Source of the DNA: Euglena gracilis
Taxonomy: Eukaryota; Euglenida; Euglenophyceae; Euglenales
Direction of reading: 5' to 3'
DNA length: 64,000 nucleotides
NCBI GenBank assembly: GCA_039621445.1
Contig: CP154954.1
Span: forward strand, 46,355,847-46,419,846
A model generated the notes under the pieces. That model saw nothing but the letters and a program-made list of their open reading frames with translations, was not told the origin of the DNA and did no database searches. Positions within the stretch are counted from its first letter, which is position 1. The number at the start of each line of letters is the position of its first letter. The position numbers and the translations under genes are program-made. Below are positions 40,499 through 51,719 of this stretch, piece after piece.

Positions 40499-41087
40499 GT
40501 GAAGATTAATAACGATTATCATGAAGATGGGACCGACCCCCAAATCCCAAGGGACCATCATATGGCTGTTCTGACATTGGGTTATGTGCCAAGTTGTGTT
40601 TGACGTTAGCTGTAGTGAGTCTGGAGCAGTGACCATGTGTCTCTTGAAGGTTTTGCAGACCCCTGGCTGCAGCAGCTGCGAGTCAGCCCCAATTTCAGCC
40701 CAACCCAGCCGCTTACCTCCCTCCAAGTTGCTGCCAAAAAATTTCGGCACAAAGCGCCAAAAATTAGAGAAAGTGGTCGAAAATGGTGAAGGGGAAATGG
40801 TGTTTTTGAGAGTTTGAAGAGGAAACTGTGCCTTGCGGGTAATTTTTTTGGAGTTATCCAATTTCAGCCCAGCCCCACTCAGATACACCTGGGGTCTCCC
40901 CCCCAAGGGTGGGCTCACTGGCCAGTCCAACTTTCTAGCCCGAGCCCAGCAAATCCCCCCCGGGTCTTTAAAGAGATGTTTGGGTGCAACCCCTCCCGTA
41001 AAGAGATGTATGGCGTGGTTTAAGAGTGGGTGGTGGGTGGGTTGGGGCTGCTGGACCCCCCATGGTGTCCCACAGGTCAGTCTGGCC
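40499..41087. other. Intronic stretch
   Basis: No exon or repeat family was recognised. An alternative frame beginning PNAYEDGDIVKINNDYHEDG overlaps the previous exon and runs to about 40,602; it may be an alternative exon end or chance. Confidence 0.4.
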
Positions 41088-41432
41088 TGGCCAAAGGGGA
41101 TGCCGACACACGGTGTACGGCACACCGTGCACACCGTGTGTCTTTCAGCGCCAAAATATTTTTCAGAAAAAAATTGGCACTGATTTTTGGGCGAAAATCA
41201 ATCCGAAGCGCAAGAAAAATTGCAGTTTTGAACTGCTCACAAAAAAAGGCATTGGGCTGCTGTTTTTGCCGTCTTCGGTGTAGGTCTTTGTTGCCGTGAA
41301 GGTTGTCAGAAAATTGTTGATAATTATTTTTCATTTTGGGACAAATTTCATCGAAAGACGCATGGTGTGCAGGGTGTTTACGGTGTCCCACATGTTGTGC
41401 CGCACACCGTGTTTCGGCATCCCCAAAGGCCG
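41088..41432. mobile_element. Foldback element with GGGGATGCCGA...TCGGCATCCCC arms
   Basis: Left arm GGCCAAAGGGGATGCCGACA with CACGGTGTACGGCACAC; right arm GTGCCGCACACCGTGTTTCGG followed by CATCCCCAAAGGCC. Arms are about 45 bp with few mismatches and 250 bp between them. It lies in the same intron as the MITE at 42.0 kb. Confidence 0.75.
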
Positions 41433-41992
41433 TGCCAGAAATTCTTTTCGAGGGTTTTGGCCGATTCTGGGCATTTTTTGGTGGGTGGGTGGATTTTTGA
41501 ATAAAAAGCAGGTGGGTGGGCTTGGATGGGCATTGTTTTAACTCAAAAAAAATCCAAAAATTTAAGGCATTTGAAAGTGCCTTTTCTAGGGCAGTCCGAA
41601 GGCTGTCTGGGCATTGAACCAACGTTTTTGATTGTGCACGGGGATCAAAATAATAAAACAAGTCCAAAAACACATTTTTTTTGCGTTTTGGCTGGATGGA
41701 AATGTGCCAGAAATAATTTTTCTTCCCTAAGTTGGCCTCAGAAATGCCATTGAAATGCGGTCTAAAATAGGCTTAAAGTTGGCAGAAACTGGCCCAGAAT
41801 CGTAATGCAACTCCAGCGCATTGGTGGACCACCCAAATCCAACAGTGAAACGTATGCTTTGCTAAGCCCAGGTGTATTTCTAGCAGCAAAATATGTTGTG
41901 TTTCTGCTTTTGGCGTGAGACAAATCTTTGGACCACATCGAGCTGTTTGTTTGTTTGTTTGTTTTTCGGCGCATAAATTGAAGCATATGGTC

Positions 41993-42274
41993 CAGGTATT
42001 TTTTTAAGTTTGGACCCCGGGGGGGAGGGGGAGGGGTAGGGTGGGTGGGTCCGCCGGACCCCCTCCCCCCCCCCCGGGGGGGTCCCCCCGGAGGGGGGTG
42101 GGATTTACTTTTCGGCGCCGCAGGCGCCGAAAAAATTCTATTTTTAGCACTTTTCGCGATTTTTTGGCCATTTTTTTGTGGGTCCCCCGGGACCCCCTCC
42201 CCCCCCGGGGGGGCCCCCCCCCAGGGGGGTGGGTGGGTGGGGGGGGGGACCCCCCGGTCTTAAAAAAACCCCTG
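41993..42274. mobile_element. hAT-like MITE (GGCGCC-core family), exact 8-bp target duplication
   Basis: Ends CAGGTATTTTTTTAAG and CTTAAAAAAACCCCTG, flanked by ATATGGTC on both sides (41,985-41,992 and 42,275-42,282). It carries the full family core: GGGATTTACTTTTCGGCGCC, the inverse GGCGCCGAAAAAATTC, then TTTTTAGCACTTTTCGCG. Confidence 0.95.
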
Positions 42275-42348
42275 ATATGGTCCAGTCTCTGAGTTTTGGT
42301 TGCCGGTTTAGTCGTAGTCCCTTCACTGTCCCTTCCCTCACCGCACAG

Positions 42349-42600
42349 GTCCATCACCACTGGATACTTCAAGGTTGCCCAGTGTCGTGCACGCCCTTTT
42401 GGCCAAGACCCGGTCCACACCCATGCTTACCCGAGCCCTGCTGCTGTGAAAGAAACGGGTGCCGTGTTTCATTTAAACTTGTTCGTCCGGCAAATCCCCC
42501 TTGCTGCGCAATGGTGTGCTGCCGTCAAGGGCTCCCGTCAGCCCTGCCGAGGCCCCGCTGGATTTCCAGTTTGTGAAGGACTACTTGCCAGGGTTCGCTT
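42349..42600 (+). CDS. Exon joining in phase, end uncertain
   Basis: Acceptor CACCGCACAG; the first base completes the codon split by the exon at 40,390-40,498, then reads SITTGYFKVAQCRARPFGQD and continues HTHAYPSPAAVKETGAVFHL. The donor was not fixed (candidates near 42,447 and 42,465). Composition is protein-like; no domain was recognised. Confidence 0.55.
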
Positions 42601-43136
42601 CAGGGAATTATCTGTGGAGGCTTTTTTCTTTTTTTTCCAACTCAGAAGACCCCCCCCCCCCGGGTCTGAGGCCGGACCCCCCCCTTCCCAGGCCGAGTTA
42701 TGGGTTTTGGCAAGAAGTGCTGGAAAAATTTTGTGAACCAAGGACGGATATTGGATATCGGCCCATACGGGTTTATCGAAAATCTTGAATTTATCAGGTC
42801 CCGAAGAAATATCGTGAAATATCGGCTTTATTTGGGGGGGGGGGGTAACGCACTTTTGTTGTTTTTTTTAGGCGATTTTTGGATTCTCCAAATCACAAAA
42901 ATGAGGGTATCGGGGCACAAAATGATCATATCGGTTTATTGATTTTTATCAAGGATATCGGGGTGTCAGTCTATCCAAATTTATCGGAACCCCCCCCCCC
43001 TAAAACCAATATCAATATCCATCCTTGAGTGAATTGCTTTCAGATGGCCCGATTTTGTGGGGAGGGGGCAGGCTGGGTGGGTGGGGGCAACCCCCGGGGC
43101 CAGAAAAAGACGCTTGGTCTGTGGAATCTTTGGCAG

Positions 43137-43292
43137 GTCTGGTGGTCTGAGCCAGTCGGGAGCGACCCCCTGCCCCCACTCCAGCTTGGAAAAGCTGACC
43201 CAGCCCGAGAAGTGGACCATCGACACCCTGACCAGCATCGCCAAGGACGCCATGGATGATCATGCCAAGGAGATTGTGTATGCAATTGAAAG
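43137..43292 (+). CDS. CID exon 1 (CTD-interaction domain, helices 1-2)
   Basis: Between acceptor TTTGGCAG and donor GTATGATG. It reads SLEKLTQPEKWTIDTLTSIA then KDAMDDHAKEIVYAIER. This is the start of a CID: the pattern LTxxxxxxIxxLTxIAxxxxxxAxxIVxxIE is that of Pcf11 and SCAF proteins, which bind the phosphorylated C-terminal domain of RNA polymerase II. The exon ends in phase 2 and joins exactly to the exon at 44,668. The CTD-binding surface cannot be checked without a model. Confidence 0.8.
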
Positions 43293-44667
43293 GTATGATG
43301 TGAATGTGTATGAGAGGTTTTAGCGTCGAATGCTAAACCCGCCCCCAAATAATAACCCCCCCAAATAATACCCCCCCCCCCCGAGGACCAACGTCAGCCA
43401 CCCAAGTAATAAACCCTCCTCTCTTGCAGCTGTGAAGGCATTAAAAAGAGGGAAAAAGCAGCAGAGATGTTGCAAAAAGGACCACAAAAATGGATGAAAT
43501 TGGTGCAGAAAATATGCAAAAAAGAACCAATTTTTTTTTCAAAAAGGACCAACAATTCCGAAAATGTGACCATTGGAGCCTCTGGAGGGGTTTTTGGGTC
43601 GATTTTTGACTTCGAATTTCCCCCCCCCCCAAATAATGGGCCCCCAAATAATTACCCCCCCCCCCCTAGACCCACCCAGACTTCGAGTGTCCAAATAATG
43701 ATTCACCGGGGGGGGGGTTATATTTGGGGTGTTTATATGGCACCTGGTCTATTCAATGTCGCCGCCTGTGTTGGGGGCCCAGGGGGGGGGGGGGAGGGAG
43801 TCCAGGCAAAAAATTGTCAGTCGCCCTGAAAAAACCAGTCACCCACCCCTCGGGGGGTCAGCCTGTGACTAAGCGCTTGTAAGCTCCCAACACAAATGTA
43901 TGTTTTTTATTGCCGGAATTGGATTGATCGACACAAAAAGCACATAAACAGTAGTCAAAAGAATCTTAAATTTCAAAAACTAGCTGGTTTCAATAAAATT
44001 TTGAGGGAGGGTTTGGTGCATTAGGTGTATTATCAGATATGGTGAAACAGCACCAAAAGCTGTTGTCCATCTCCTTTCAGCTTCTGGAAATATTTTATCA
44101 CAAATCTATTTTCTTTTGATCTGAAGGTCCCTCTATCTCAAACAGCCTTTTCACCAAAGAAGTCCCTGGACCGTCAGCATTCCAGGAACTGGCGGTGCTT
44201 GGAGAAAAGAAACAAGCCCGGAACAACATGTACACACCGCACAACACGATCGCGCGCGCATATGCGCACTTCCTCGTGCGCACCCATGACCCCCCCAATC
44301 GCACACATATGCGCTTGATGTGACGAATCGCGCACATGTGCGCACAATCTGATCCCTCCAGTATGGTGTGTGTCTTGGTGCTGGGAAAGGGGGGGGGGTC
44401 GGCAAATGACCACAAAAGTGACCTTGTGGTGAAGGACCCGGAAATTTTTTTGACCTGTTTTTCACATTTGTGGTTCCTTTGGATTCCAGAGTCACCCACG
44501 CCACTTTTTTCGGAACACCAGTCAGTCACTACGATCAGCCACCTGGGAGGGCTGACTGGTTTTTGAAACAGAAGTGATTCCCGGGGGTCAGAAATAATTG
44601 TATGGTTGAGAGATGGCTGGTTTGCACTTCTTCTTGCCGTCAAGAACCTCTTTGTTGATCCGAACAG
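43293..44667. other. CID intron 1 with AAATAATACC elements
   Basis: 43,340-43,430 and 43,620-43,740 repeat the word CCAAATAAT(A/G) beside C runs, in the same design as other word elements. 43,830-43,870 has a fragment of the GACTGACTGG family. 44,240-44,350 is rich in CATATGCGC and GCGCACATGTGCGC palindromes. Confidence 0.5.
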
Positions 44668-44810
44668 GAGGATCTACAGCGCAACTGGTGATGCTAAATT
44701 GGCCGCTTGGTATCTGTTGGATTCCATTGCGAAGAACGTTGGTGGAGTCTATGTGAACCGATTCGCTGAGCATTTACCCAAAATGGCCTGCCGGAATATG
44801 CAAATCACTG
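44668..44810 (+). CDS. CID exon 2 (YLLDSIxKNVG core)
   Basis: Starts after CCGAACAG with the base completing the split Arg codon. It reads RIYSATGDAKLAAWYLLDSI then AKNVGGVYVNRF and AEHLPKMACRNMQ. YLLDSIAKNVGGVY is the hallmark of the Pcf11-type CID (YLLDSIVKNVG). A donor GTGTCA gives phase 1 out, matching the next exon. This is the strongest domain identification in the host gene. Confidence 0.85.
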
Positions 44811-45270
44811 GTGTCATTCCTCCCTTTCATCCTCCCTTGTTTGTGATACCACCCTCTGTCACCAGGGTGTCTTCCACTGATTCTTCCGAAAGAGCATTGC
44901 CATTTATAATCCCCGTCTCTGAATTAAAGTGCTGGTGCATTGATGGCAGACCGCCGCTTTCAGCAGCGGGAGTTGTGTTTCTATTTTTTGGACCTGTTTG
45001 ATACCTTTTTTGGACCTGTTTGATTTCTGTTTATTTCTGGAGGCTTCCCATTAAAATTGGGGGTGCGCGCGCGGTGGACCGGACCGAGGGCAGACTTGTG
45101 GTGGTCCCACGCTTCTATTGGTTCCACAATATTGGGAAATATCTTTTTTAGGGAAGCAAACAGGGCACCAAGGTTTTCCACATTGCCAAATAACAGGTAC
45201 CCAGAGGGCCAGGGTCAGTACGAGAGCTGTCCAGTGGTCTTTCCGGGGTGGCATCTCTGTGCCACCGCAG

Positions 45271-45447
45271 GGTCCAATCAGCAGAAGTATGCAAAACTCC
45301 TGCGGACGTGGGCGGAGATGGCCGTCTTCCCTCCGGAGGTCTTCCAACGCATCAAAGAGGAGGCAGCTCGGGCAGCCCAGCAGGAGAAAGAGAAGAAAAG
45401 TCGGGAGCGTGGACGGCAAGGAAACGAAGAGGCCTTTTGCCAGACAG
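45271..45447 (+). CDS. CID exon 3 (last helices) and charged tail
   Basis: Acceptor GCCACCGCAG. Phase fits the previous exon. It reads SNQQKYAKLLRTWAEMAVFP then PEVFQRI, the final CID helices (xKLLRTWxExxVFPPEV), followed by a Glu/Lys/Arg-rich helix (KEEAARAAQQEKEKKSRERG). It ends in phase 1 at ACAG before GTCCAT. The three exons together give a CID of normal length. Confidence 0.82.
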
Positions 45448-45988
45448 GTCCATCGTCGCTCCTCACGCGCTTTGGGCACGCCACATCAAGCTGAATTCAG
45501 GGGGGAGTGTGCGGCAAAAATGCCACAAAAAGCGCAGTTTTTTTTTTGCCAAGCCAACCTCACAAATGATTGAACAATTATCAAGGTGGGGTTGCAAGAT
45601 TTTTCCTGCATCGTTGCCACAGAAAGACAGCAATGTCAGTTTCATATCCATGAATATCCATACTAGGGATCCCCCATCTTCTCAAAGTCGGACGAACGAT
45701 TGGTATGCAATGCCTTCATTTCCAAGTGGATAAACCCACCATTCATGAACCCCTGGGGTTGGTGGGATCTGGTTTGGTTTATCAGCCAAAGGGACAAAGG
45801 GCCAAAGGGCCAACAGTTCCTTACATCAAGGAATTGTTGATCAAAGCAGATCTCCAAAATCAGATCCCCAAAACGATCCAATGCACCCTTCCAAATACCC
45901 ATTTCCCCCAAAATTTCAAAAATGGTGTGTGTGTATATATATATATATATATTAAAAAAATTATATATGTATATATATATATATATAT
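45448..45988. other. Intronic stretch ending in a (TA)n microsatellite
   Basis: 45,925-45,988 is a TATA microsatellite interrupted by TTAAAAAAATTA. It is the apparent target of the foldback insertion at 45,989. No exon was recognised in the rest. Confidence 0.6.
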
Positions 45989-46442
45989 GGCAGGCGGGTA
46001 GCAGGCCCCCCCCGGGGGGGGGCCTCCCTGCTACCCACGACCCTGCACTGGGGTGTTGGGGTTACTGAAGGAGTGGGGTTTGGGTCCCGGCTGGCCGGCC
46101 TCTCCAGGACGCACATCCCCTCCCCACAATGTTTGGCCTCTGCCACGCGTGCTCCCCCCAGGACTGAACATTGCCACTGTTGGGGTCACCACACAGGGAT
46201 GGGCAAATCCCTTGTGGGGGCCGACCGTTCGGCGGCCTTTATCTTTCTTCACCCCTGCCTGTCTGCCGCCTTTGGGAATCGCACAGCATGGCCCAAGGGA
46301 GGGCGCGGGGGGGGGGATGTGCGTCCCGGAGAGGCCGGCCAGCCGGGACCCAAACCCCACTCCTTCAGTATCTCCAACAACCCCAGTGCAGGGTCGTAGG
46401 TAGCAGGGCCCTCCCAGGGGCCCCCCCTGCTACCCGCCTGCC
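45989..46442. mobile_element. Foldback element with arms of about 130 bp inserted in a TA microsatellite
   Basis: Terminal GGCAGGCGGGTAGCAGG and CCTGCTACCCGCCTGCC are exact inverse copies, and pairing extends through GACCCTGCACTGGGGTTGTT-like and AGTGGGGTTTGGGTCCCGG segments for about 130 bp. A central part of about 190 bp has no gene. Flanks are ATATAT on both sides. A diverged interior relative occurs near 19.1 kb. Confidence 0.9.
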
Positions 46443-46448
46443 ATATAT

Positions 46449-46552
46449 ATGTGTATGTATGTATGTATGTATTGTATGTATGTATGTATGTATGTATGTA
46501 TGTATGTATGTATGTATGTATGTATGTATGTATGTATGTATGTATGTATGGC
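46449..46552. repeat. (GTAT)n microsatellite
   Basis: About 25 copies of GTAT with one interruption (ATTGTATG), directly right of the foldback element. Confidence 0.95.
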
Positions 46553-47708
46553 ATCTGTGATTCAGGATCCGTGCTTATCCTGAAATGGATAACTCTGGAT
46601 AACTACAGATAAGAACGGAGAAGTGCGAAACCCGAAATACGGATGACCATGGATAAACTACGGATAAATATGGATATGTATGGATAAATGTGGATAACTA
46701 TGGATATGGGGTCTGGCATAACTGAGGAGGGCTTTTGACTGAGAGGACGGGAGGTGTTTCATGCATCGTGCACATCAGCATTTGGATGCCAGTCAAATTC
46801 TTTTGATTGGTATTTGGACGTCTCAGAAGTTGCATTTAATCTGCTTTTCCTCATTGCATTTCATTGCATTTTTTTTGGGTGTTTGTCCCAGTCAATAACC
46901 TCCCCCCTAAAAAGTGCACGGGTGCGCGTATTTTAAGGACATAGTTTCGTACCCTGCAGGGGTGCGTGCACTCATTGGGGCACTGCTCACGGCAAGGCAC
47001 AAAATAATAAATTTTCCACCACTCTTGAACAGTTTTTCCTGTTCTTGTGATGTCAAGCAATGAGTCAGGTGACTATGTGTCAAATTTGGGCTCAGATGAT
47101 AGAAGTATTTGGTCTGAGGAAGACAGTATTGAGAAGGAACTTAAAGTCAGCATAATTGTGTGTGCTCTGACCTGATGTGGCAACAGTTTCTCCTTTGGGG
47201 GCATGCACTTTTTAGGGAGGTAGTTTGGGACCCTTTGGTGGTGCGCATTAATTGGGGCACCTCACATAATTAGGGCACTGTGCACTTATCAGGGGGGTTA
47301 CAAGCGTTTTTGCAATTACAAATAATTACAGATAATTATGGACAACTATGGATGACTATGGATGAGGATTTGACCCCCAACGATGGATAAGCACCAACCC
47401 CTGTGTGTGTGTGTGTGTTATTTTCACAAAGTCTCAATGCTGTTATATGTTTCATATATGATTAGCAGGGCTCAGCTTGTTGAATGTGGGGCGGGTGTTT
47501 CATAGGACCGGGCTTGCTGAAAAAAATTCTTTTTGACGTACCCCCTCCCCCTAAATGAACCCCCCTGCCCCACTGTTTCTCTGATTTGAGATTCATTGTT
47601 GCTCATTCATGTTTCAGTTGTCTTCCAATAATGGCAGCTCTGTGAAGGTTTTGAATTGCAGATTACATCTTTCAATGTAATATTCTGCTTTTTTTATGCG
47701 ACCTTTAG
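46553..47708. other. Intronic stretch with GGATAACTAT repeats and a TIR element
   Basis: 46,585-46,710 has degenerate GGATAA(C/A)TATG units; related words recur at 47,330-47,380. 46,900-47,225 is bounded by CCCTAAAAAGTGCA and TGCACTTTTTAGGG in inverse orientation and is probably a MITE. A (GT)n tract lies at 47,403-47,420. Confidence 0.6.
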
Positions 47709-47777
47709 AGCATGCAGCTCATGACGCTGGGCCAGTCGGAGGAGCAGCTCGCATGCAGCATTCTCCTCCACGAGATC
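47709..47777 (+). CDS. Small exon after the CID
   Basis: Twenty-three codons, MQLMTLGQSEEQLACSILLH with flanking residues, between acceptor CCTTTAG and donor GTATGT, phase 0 at both ends. This does not match the phase 1 exit of CID exon 3, so another exon must lie between or a different splice site is used. No domain. Confidence 0.45.
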
Positions 47778-48383
47778 GTATGTTCTTTTGCTTTCCAGTT
47801 GAAGTTTTTATCCATTTTCCCTTGTCTTGGAGGTTTTCCAGTTGCATTGGTGGCAACTAAAGATGAGAATGCATGCTTTGAAGAAAATGGCCTTGTCTCA
47901 TACTGTATGTGATGATTTGACTAAAAGGTTCAAAAGTGGTCTTCTGTTTTTTTTTATTGGGGCAACCGGATGACCAGGGTTTGATATAAGGAGGGCGTAC
48001 ATGGTTTAGGTGGGGGGTGTCCCCCCCACCCCCCCTCCTGGCCCGCAGGGGGGGGGGGGGCGGACCACCCCCCCACCTGTCCTTATATCAAACCCTGCGG
48101 ATGACCCAAAATGTTATCTCGTGGTTTTGATGTGTGTCACAGAATACTCTTTTGCAAATGATTTCTGAATGGGCACCCCTTTTTTGTTACATATGTCAGC
48201 TAGAACCAGGCCCGACCAGGGGCCAACCGGATCTACAAAATTAGCTTGGCAAAAAGGCCATCTCCCAAAACCCTTTATGCTTCTGTTCATCAATGCTGTA
48301 AATATGTCGACAGACAGGGTTGAATCATATAACTCTTGCCCCGGGACAGGCGCCTTTTCGCTGAATGGGGCACCTCTTTTCAG
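47778..48383. other. Intronic stretch with palindromic G/C-run repeat
   Basis: 47,980-48,105 pairs GGTTTGATATAAGGAGGG with CCTTATATCAAACC around C and G runs, another small TIR element. No exon was recognised. Confidence 0.6.
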
Positions 48384-48512
48384 GGCCCCAACCCCATCCT
48401 CCCGACGACCTCGTCAGTCTGGCGTCGACGTTGCCGAAACCCCCAGAGGACCTTGTGGCCTGGCTGTGGCACAGGATTCTCTGCCAGAAACCCGCCACCC
48501 CCTTGCTGTGTA
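48384..48512 (+). CDS. Probable exon, frame uncertain
   Basis: Follows acceptor CTCTTTTCAG and ends before GTATGAGG. One frame reads PDDLVSLASTLPKPPEDLVA then WLWHRILCQKP, an amphipathic protein-like segment. Another frame is also open through the exon. No domain. Confidence 0.4.
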
Positions 48513-48672
48513 TGAGGTCCGACACGTCATCGTTGGAATGACCAACTTCCAATTGCATCTTCGCCTTTGAGAGAGGCCATCAATTCTCCCACTCACCTGC
48601 CCAACTGATGTGTGATCGCTGGGTGCAATAGACGTGGAGGTTTGGCCGCCGTTGACATTGCTGGGCCGCCGC

Positions 48673-49065
48673 ATTGCCAGTGCCGAACCTCCGGCGAGTC
48701 AGAGCACAGAGCGTTGCGAACGCTGTTGCATTCCGGGTCGCCCACTCCGTTCGGTGTGCCCCGGCTTGCCCCGGCCCTGGTGGACGAGGGCGCGCCCACC
48801 CCTGGCACGGCCCCACCGCTGCCCCCCATGCCACCCCCACCCGCCGCCTTCCGGAGCGAGGGCCTGGGGCCCACCCCGCCCCGCCCAGCCTGGCCTCTGG
48901 TGGCAAACAGGAAGCCTTGGCTGCGACCGGCCGCTGCCTCCCCCCAGCCTGCGAGACTACGGAGCACCACTCCCACCGACGCCTCCCCCCCTGCCCCCGG
49001 GTCCCCCAGTGCACCTCTCAGTGCAGCACCATTCAGGCAATCTGGGCCATTCTGGGTTGGTGGGT
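48673..49065 (+). CDS. Probable Pro/Ala-rich exon
   Basis: GC-rich stretch after acceptor ATTGCCAG with all three plus frames open. The frame reading SGSPTPFGVPRLAPALVDEG and TPGTAPPLPPMPPPPAAF is the most protein-like. It would extend the proline-rich linker region. Frame and ends are uncertain. Confidence 0.35.
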
Positions 49066-49874
49066 TCCCAGTCAAAAAAACAGTGTTTTCCAGTTCAACG
49101 CATGGCAAGCCAAGCTGTGGTGGACCGCCATCCAATGGACAAGAAATATGGCTTTTGCTCAGAAAGTGGACGTTCATTTGTTGCGAGGGAGAAAGTCCGC
49201 CCCACATCCGGCTTCTCCTGTGCCTTGTGCCTCCCTCCGGCCCCGGCGGCCTGCGACGCCCCTCGCCGTTTGCTGTCGGGGACGGGGCCCTCCCGCTCCC
49301 CCCGGTTCCGCCCCCGTCCTCCTCCCTGCTGGCGGTGGACCCCGAGCTGGCCCTGCTGCAAGAGCGGCACCGCCCGGGACATTGCCAAAGGGGACGCCGT
49401 GTACCCAGTGGAGGGGTGGGCCCCCAACGGACTCTGGAGGAACCCTCCTTCGCCCTGGACTGCTTGTTTTCCCCCCCCAAAATGCACTACCGACGCAGTG
49501 TGCCTCAGATACCCCTGGGTTTTTTGCAGAAATGGCATTGGTTGATGTTTGCCCGCAGGCGGGCAAACATCATTGCCGAGGGCGCACGTTACCGGGACTC
49601 AGAGACGTTGCAGGGACTTGGGGGCAGGCCCTTTTTTTTGGCTTGTAAGACCCCCTCCCCTGTGCGCGCGCATGTTCACTCACCACACGGAACACACCCG
49701 GCCAGATGCGAAGTCCGCGCTGGCATTAAAAAAATGAACAAACAAGAAACCTTTTTTGCATCAAAAGGGGGTCCGGAGCCAGGCTGAGTGGGGAACCCCT
49801 GGGGAAGTCTTCAAAAGAAGCCTGCTTGGGGGTACGGGTTGTGGTGGAACGCGACGCCCTGGCGCCGCCTACAG

Positions 49875-50015
49875 CTTCTCCAGCTGGAGAGGGAGAGGGA
49901 CGAGCTGCAGCGCCGCGTGGCGGACGCCGAAATGCGGCGGAGTGGCGTGCGGCGGCTGACCGAAGACCGCCGACCCGCCCCCAAGGCCGCCAACCCTCCT
50001 CCGCGCGAAGAAGAG
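49875..50015 (+). CDS. Coiled-coil exon
   Basis: Forty-seven codons between acceptor CCTACAG and donor GTGTGG, phase 0 at both ends. It reads LLQLERERDELQRRVADAEM then RRSGVRRLTEDRRPAPKAAN, a short leucine-heptad coiled coil followed by a basic Pro-rich tail. It joins in phase with the exon at 50,468. SR140-type proteins have comparable charged helices between CID and RS. Confidence 0.65.
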
Positions 50016-50467
50016 GTGTGGCGGCATGGGCCGGCCAGGCATGTTGCCCACCGCACATCCATGCCATGTGAACATTGGGGTTGGGGGAAGGGCAAAGCCC
50101 ACTGTTTCATGTCCTCTGTATTTGAGAGGGGCTAACAGCCCAAGTAGATTACCAGTCTTCGTTCTGAAAGGGGTGGAAAGTGTTTTGATTTTATCTCAAT
50201 GGTGAGGTTAGCAATGTGGATTGGCGTGGATTGGGATGGATTAGTTTGGATTGGGTTTGCATCGGTGATGGGCATCTTTTTTGAATTTATCATTTTCATT
50301 TTTTATCATATTCATATTTATCATTATTTATCATTTTTCATTTTTTTTTTATCATATTCATAATTATCATTATTATTGTTTGTTTTTATTACAGTTTTTT
50401 GTAGCTTTTGCATTTTTTTTTGTTTTTTGTTGTATGAACTGTATGAATTGCATTCGCTTTCTCCCAG
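50016..50467. other. Intron with GGATTGGGATGGATT and TTTATCAT repeats
   Basis: 50,215-50,265 repeats GGATT(G/A)G words. 50,285-50,400 is AT-rich with TTTATCAT repeated and then a T-rich tract that serves as the pyrimidine tract of the next exon. Confidence 0.6.
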
Positions 50468-50637
50468 ACTGTGGACCGCATCATGGCTGCGCCTGTGGAA
50501 GAAGTGCAGCCACCTCTACCCCCAGTGCCTCCTTGCCAGGCTTTTCCTCCTGTTCTCTTTGGTGTCAAATTCCATGCCGAAACACAGCAATGTGTTCACC
50601 CCCCCCCCCCCAGAGCTGACCCTGAGCCCCTTGGGTG
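50468..50637 (+). CDS. Exon after the coiled coil
   Basis: Acceptor TTTCTCCCAG, phase 0 matching the coiled-coil exon. It reads TVDRIMAAPVEEVQPPLPPV then PPCQAFPPVLFGVKFHAETQ. The 3' end is uncertain: GTGTTC (50,592) or a GTGGTG at about 50,636, and a C run could hide an indel. No domain. Confidence 0.5.
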
Positions 50638-50729
50638 GTGTATGAAGGGGGTTGTCCATTGAATATCCATTAGTGGGTGGGGTGGGTTGGGCTCCCCCCG
50701 CGCCAGGTTTTCTTTTTTCTTTTTCAGAA

Positions 50730-51219
50730 CTTTCAACGGGGATCCTTCAGATGCCTTCAGTACCGAAGGAATTTGTCCTTGCGAGCTGGCATACCCACCG
50801 TGTGGCCCTGCCCCCCTGCTGCCCACCAGTTGGAGGGCAGGCACAACACTTAGGGTATCCCGGTCCGCTGGCTGACACACGGCAGGGCACCCCCCCCCTT
50901 TCTTTTCCAGGAATTCCTGGCTGGGTGGGCCCCACGGCCGCAACCAAACCGCAGTGCCCAGTTTTCTGCACGTTCGGGTTCTCCCACGCCGAATTCGCAT
51001 CAAAGTCCCCCCCCCCCTGATGGTGTCGGAGTGCTGTTTCACAAACAAAAGCCTGCCCTCGGCCCGCCCCCACTGCCCGCCACCGCCCCGCCCAGCAGCG
51101 GCGGCATGCAGATCCGGCTGAAGACCGAGGACTTGACGCAGCTGCACACCGAAGAACGCGCAGCGGCGGTGGAGGTGGAGATGCGCGTCATCCCCAGCGT
51201 TGAAGGTGCTGGCCCATGA
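50730..51219 (+). CDS. One or two probable exons, unresolved
   Basis: After acceptor TTTTTCAG a frame reads TFNGDPSDAFSTEGICPCEL and ends before a GTATCC donor near 50,864. Further on, 51,030-51,219 reads GGMQIRLKTEDLTQLHTEER and AAAVEVEMRVIPSVEG, strongly protein-like. A C run at 51,008-51,017 separates frames. Exact boundaries were not determined. Confidence 0.4.
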
Positions 51220-51408
51220 GTTCCACTCCGCACTCCCTCTGTCTGGTTTGAGCAATCTTTGTCCAACAATCCAGTTCAAGGCAAATCCTCCAATTTGACA
51301 CAGTTTCGATCAAAATTTGCTTTTTCTGATTTTTGTGAACACTCATCCAAAATGTTGGGAAAAAATTACCGCCCCTGCCAAGAGCTGGCTCCCCTCTTCT
51401 GTTGGAGT

Positions 51409-51685
51409 CAGGGGGTTTTTTTTTTAGTCTTGGACCCTGGGGGGGTAGGGGGGTGGGTCTGGCCGAGCCCCCCCGGGGGGGGGTCCCCCCAGGGGGTGGG
51501 ATATACTTTTCGGCGCCAAAGGCACCGAAAATTTTGAAAAAGGTGCCTTTTTTTTAGCATTTTTGTTATTTTTTGGCCTTTTCAGGGAAAAGTGGGTTGG
51601 GCCCCCCATCCCCCCCCCCCGGCCAGGGGGTGGCGGGGTGGGTGGGGGACCCCCCCTCCCCCCAGTCTTAAAAAAAAAACCCCTG
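51409..51685. mobile_element. hAT-like MITE (GGCGCC-core family)
   Basis: Ends CAGGGGGTTTTTTTTTT and AAAAAAAACCCCTG, flanked by GTTGGAGT and GGTGGAGT (one mismatch). The core TGGGATATACTTTTCGGCGCC is present, with the second half GGCACCGAAAATTTTG slightly diverged. Confidence 0.88.
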
Positions 51686-51719
51686 GGTGGAGTGATCATG
51701 GTTGACAAAAGCAAACAGG

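Noticed and set aside
48612-49787. 391-codon and two overlapping long open frames
   Set aside because: All three plus frames are open because of high GC. Only segments bounded by splice sites were kept as possible exons.
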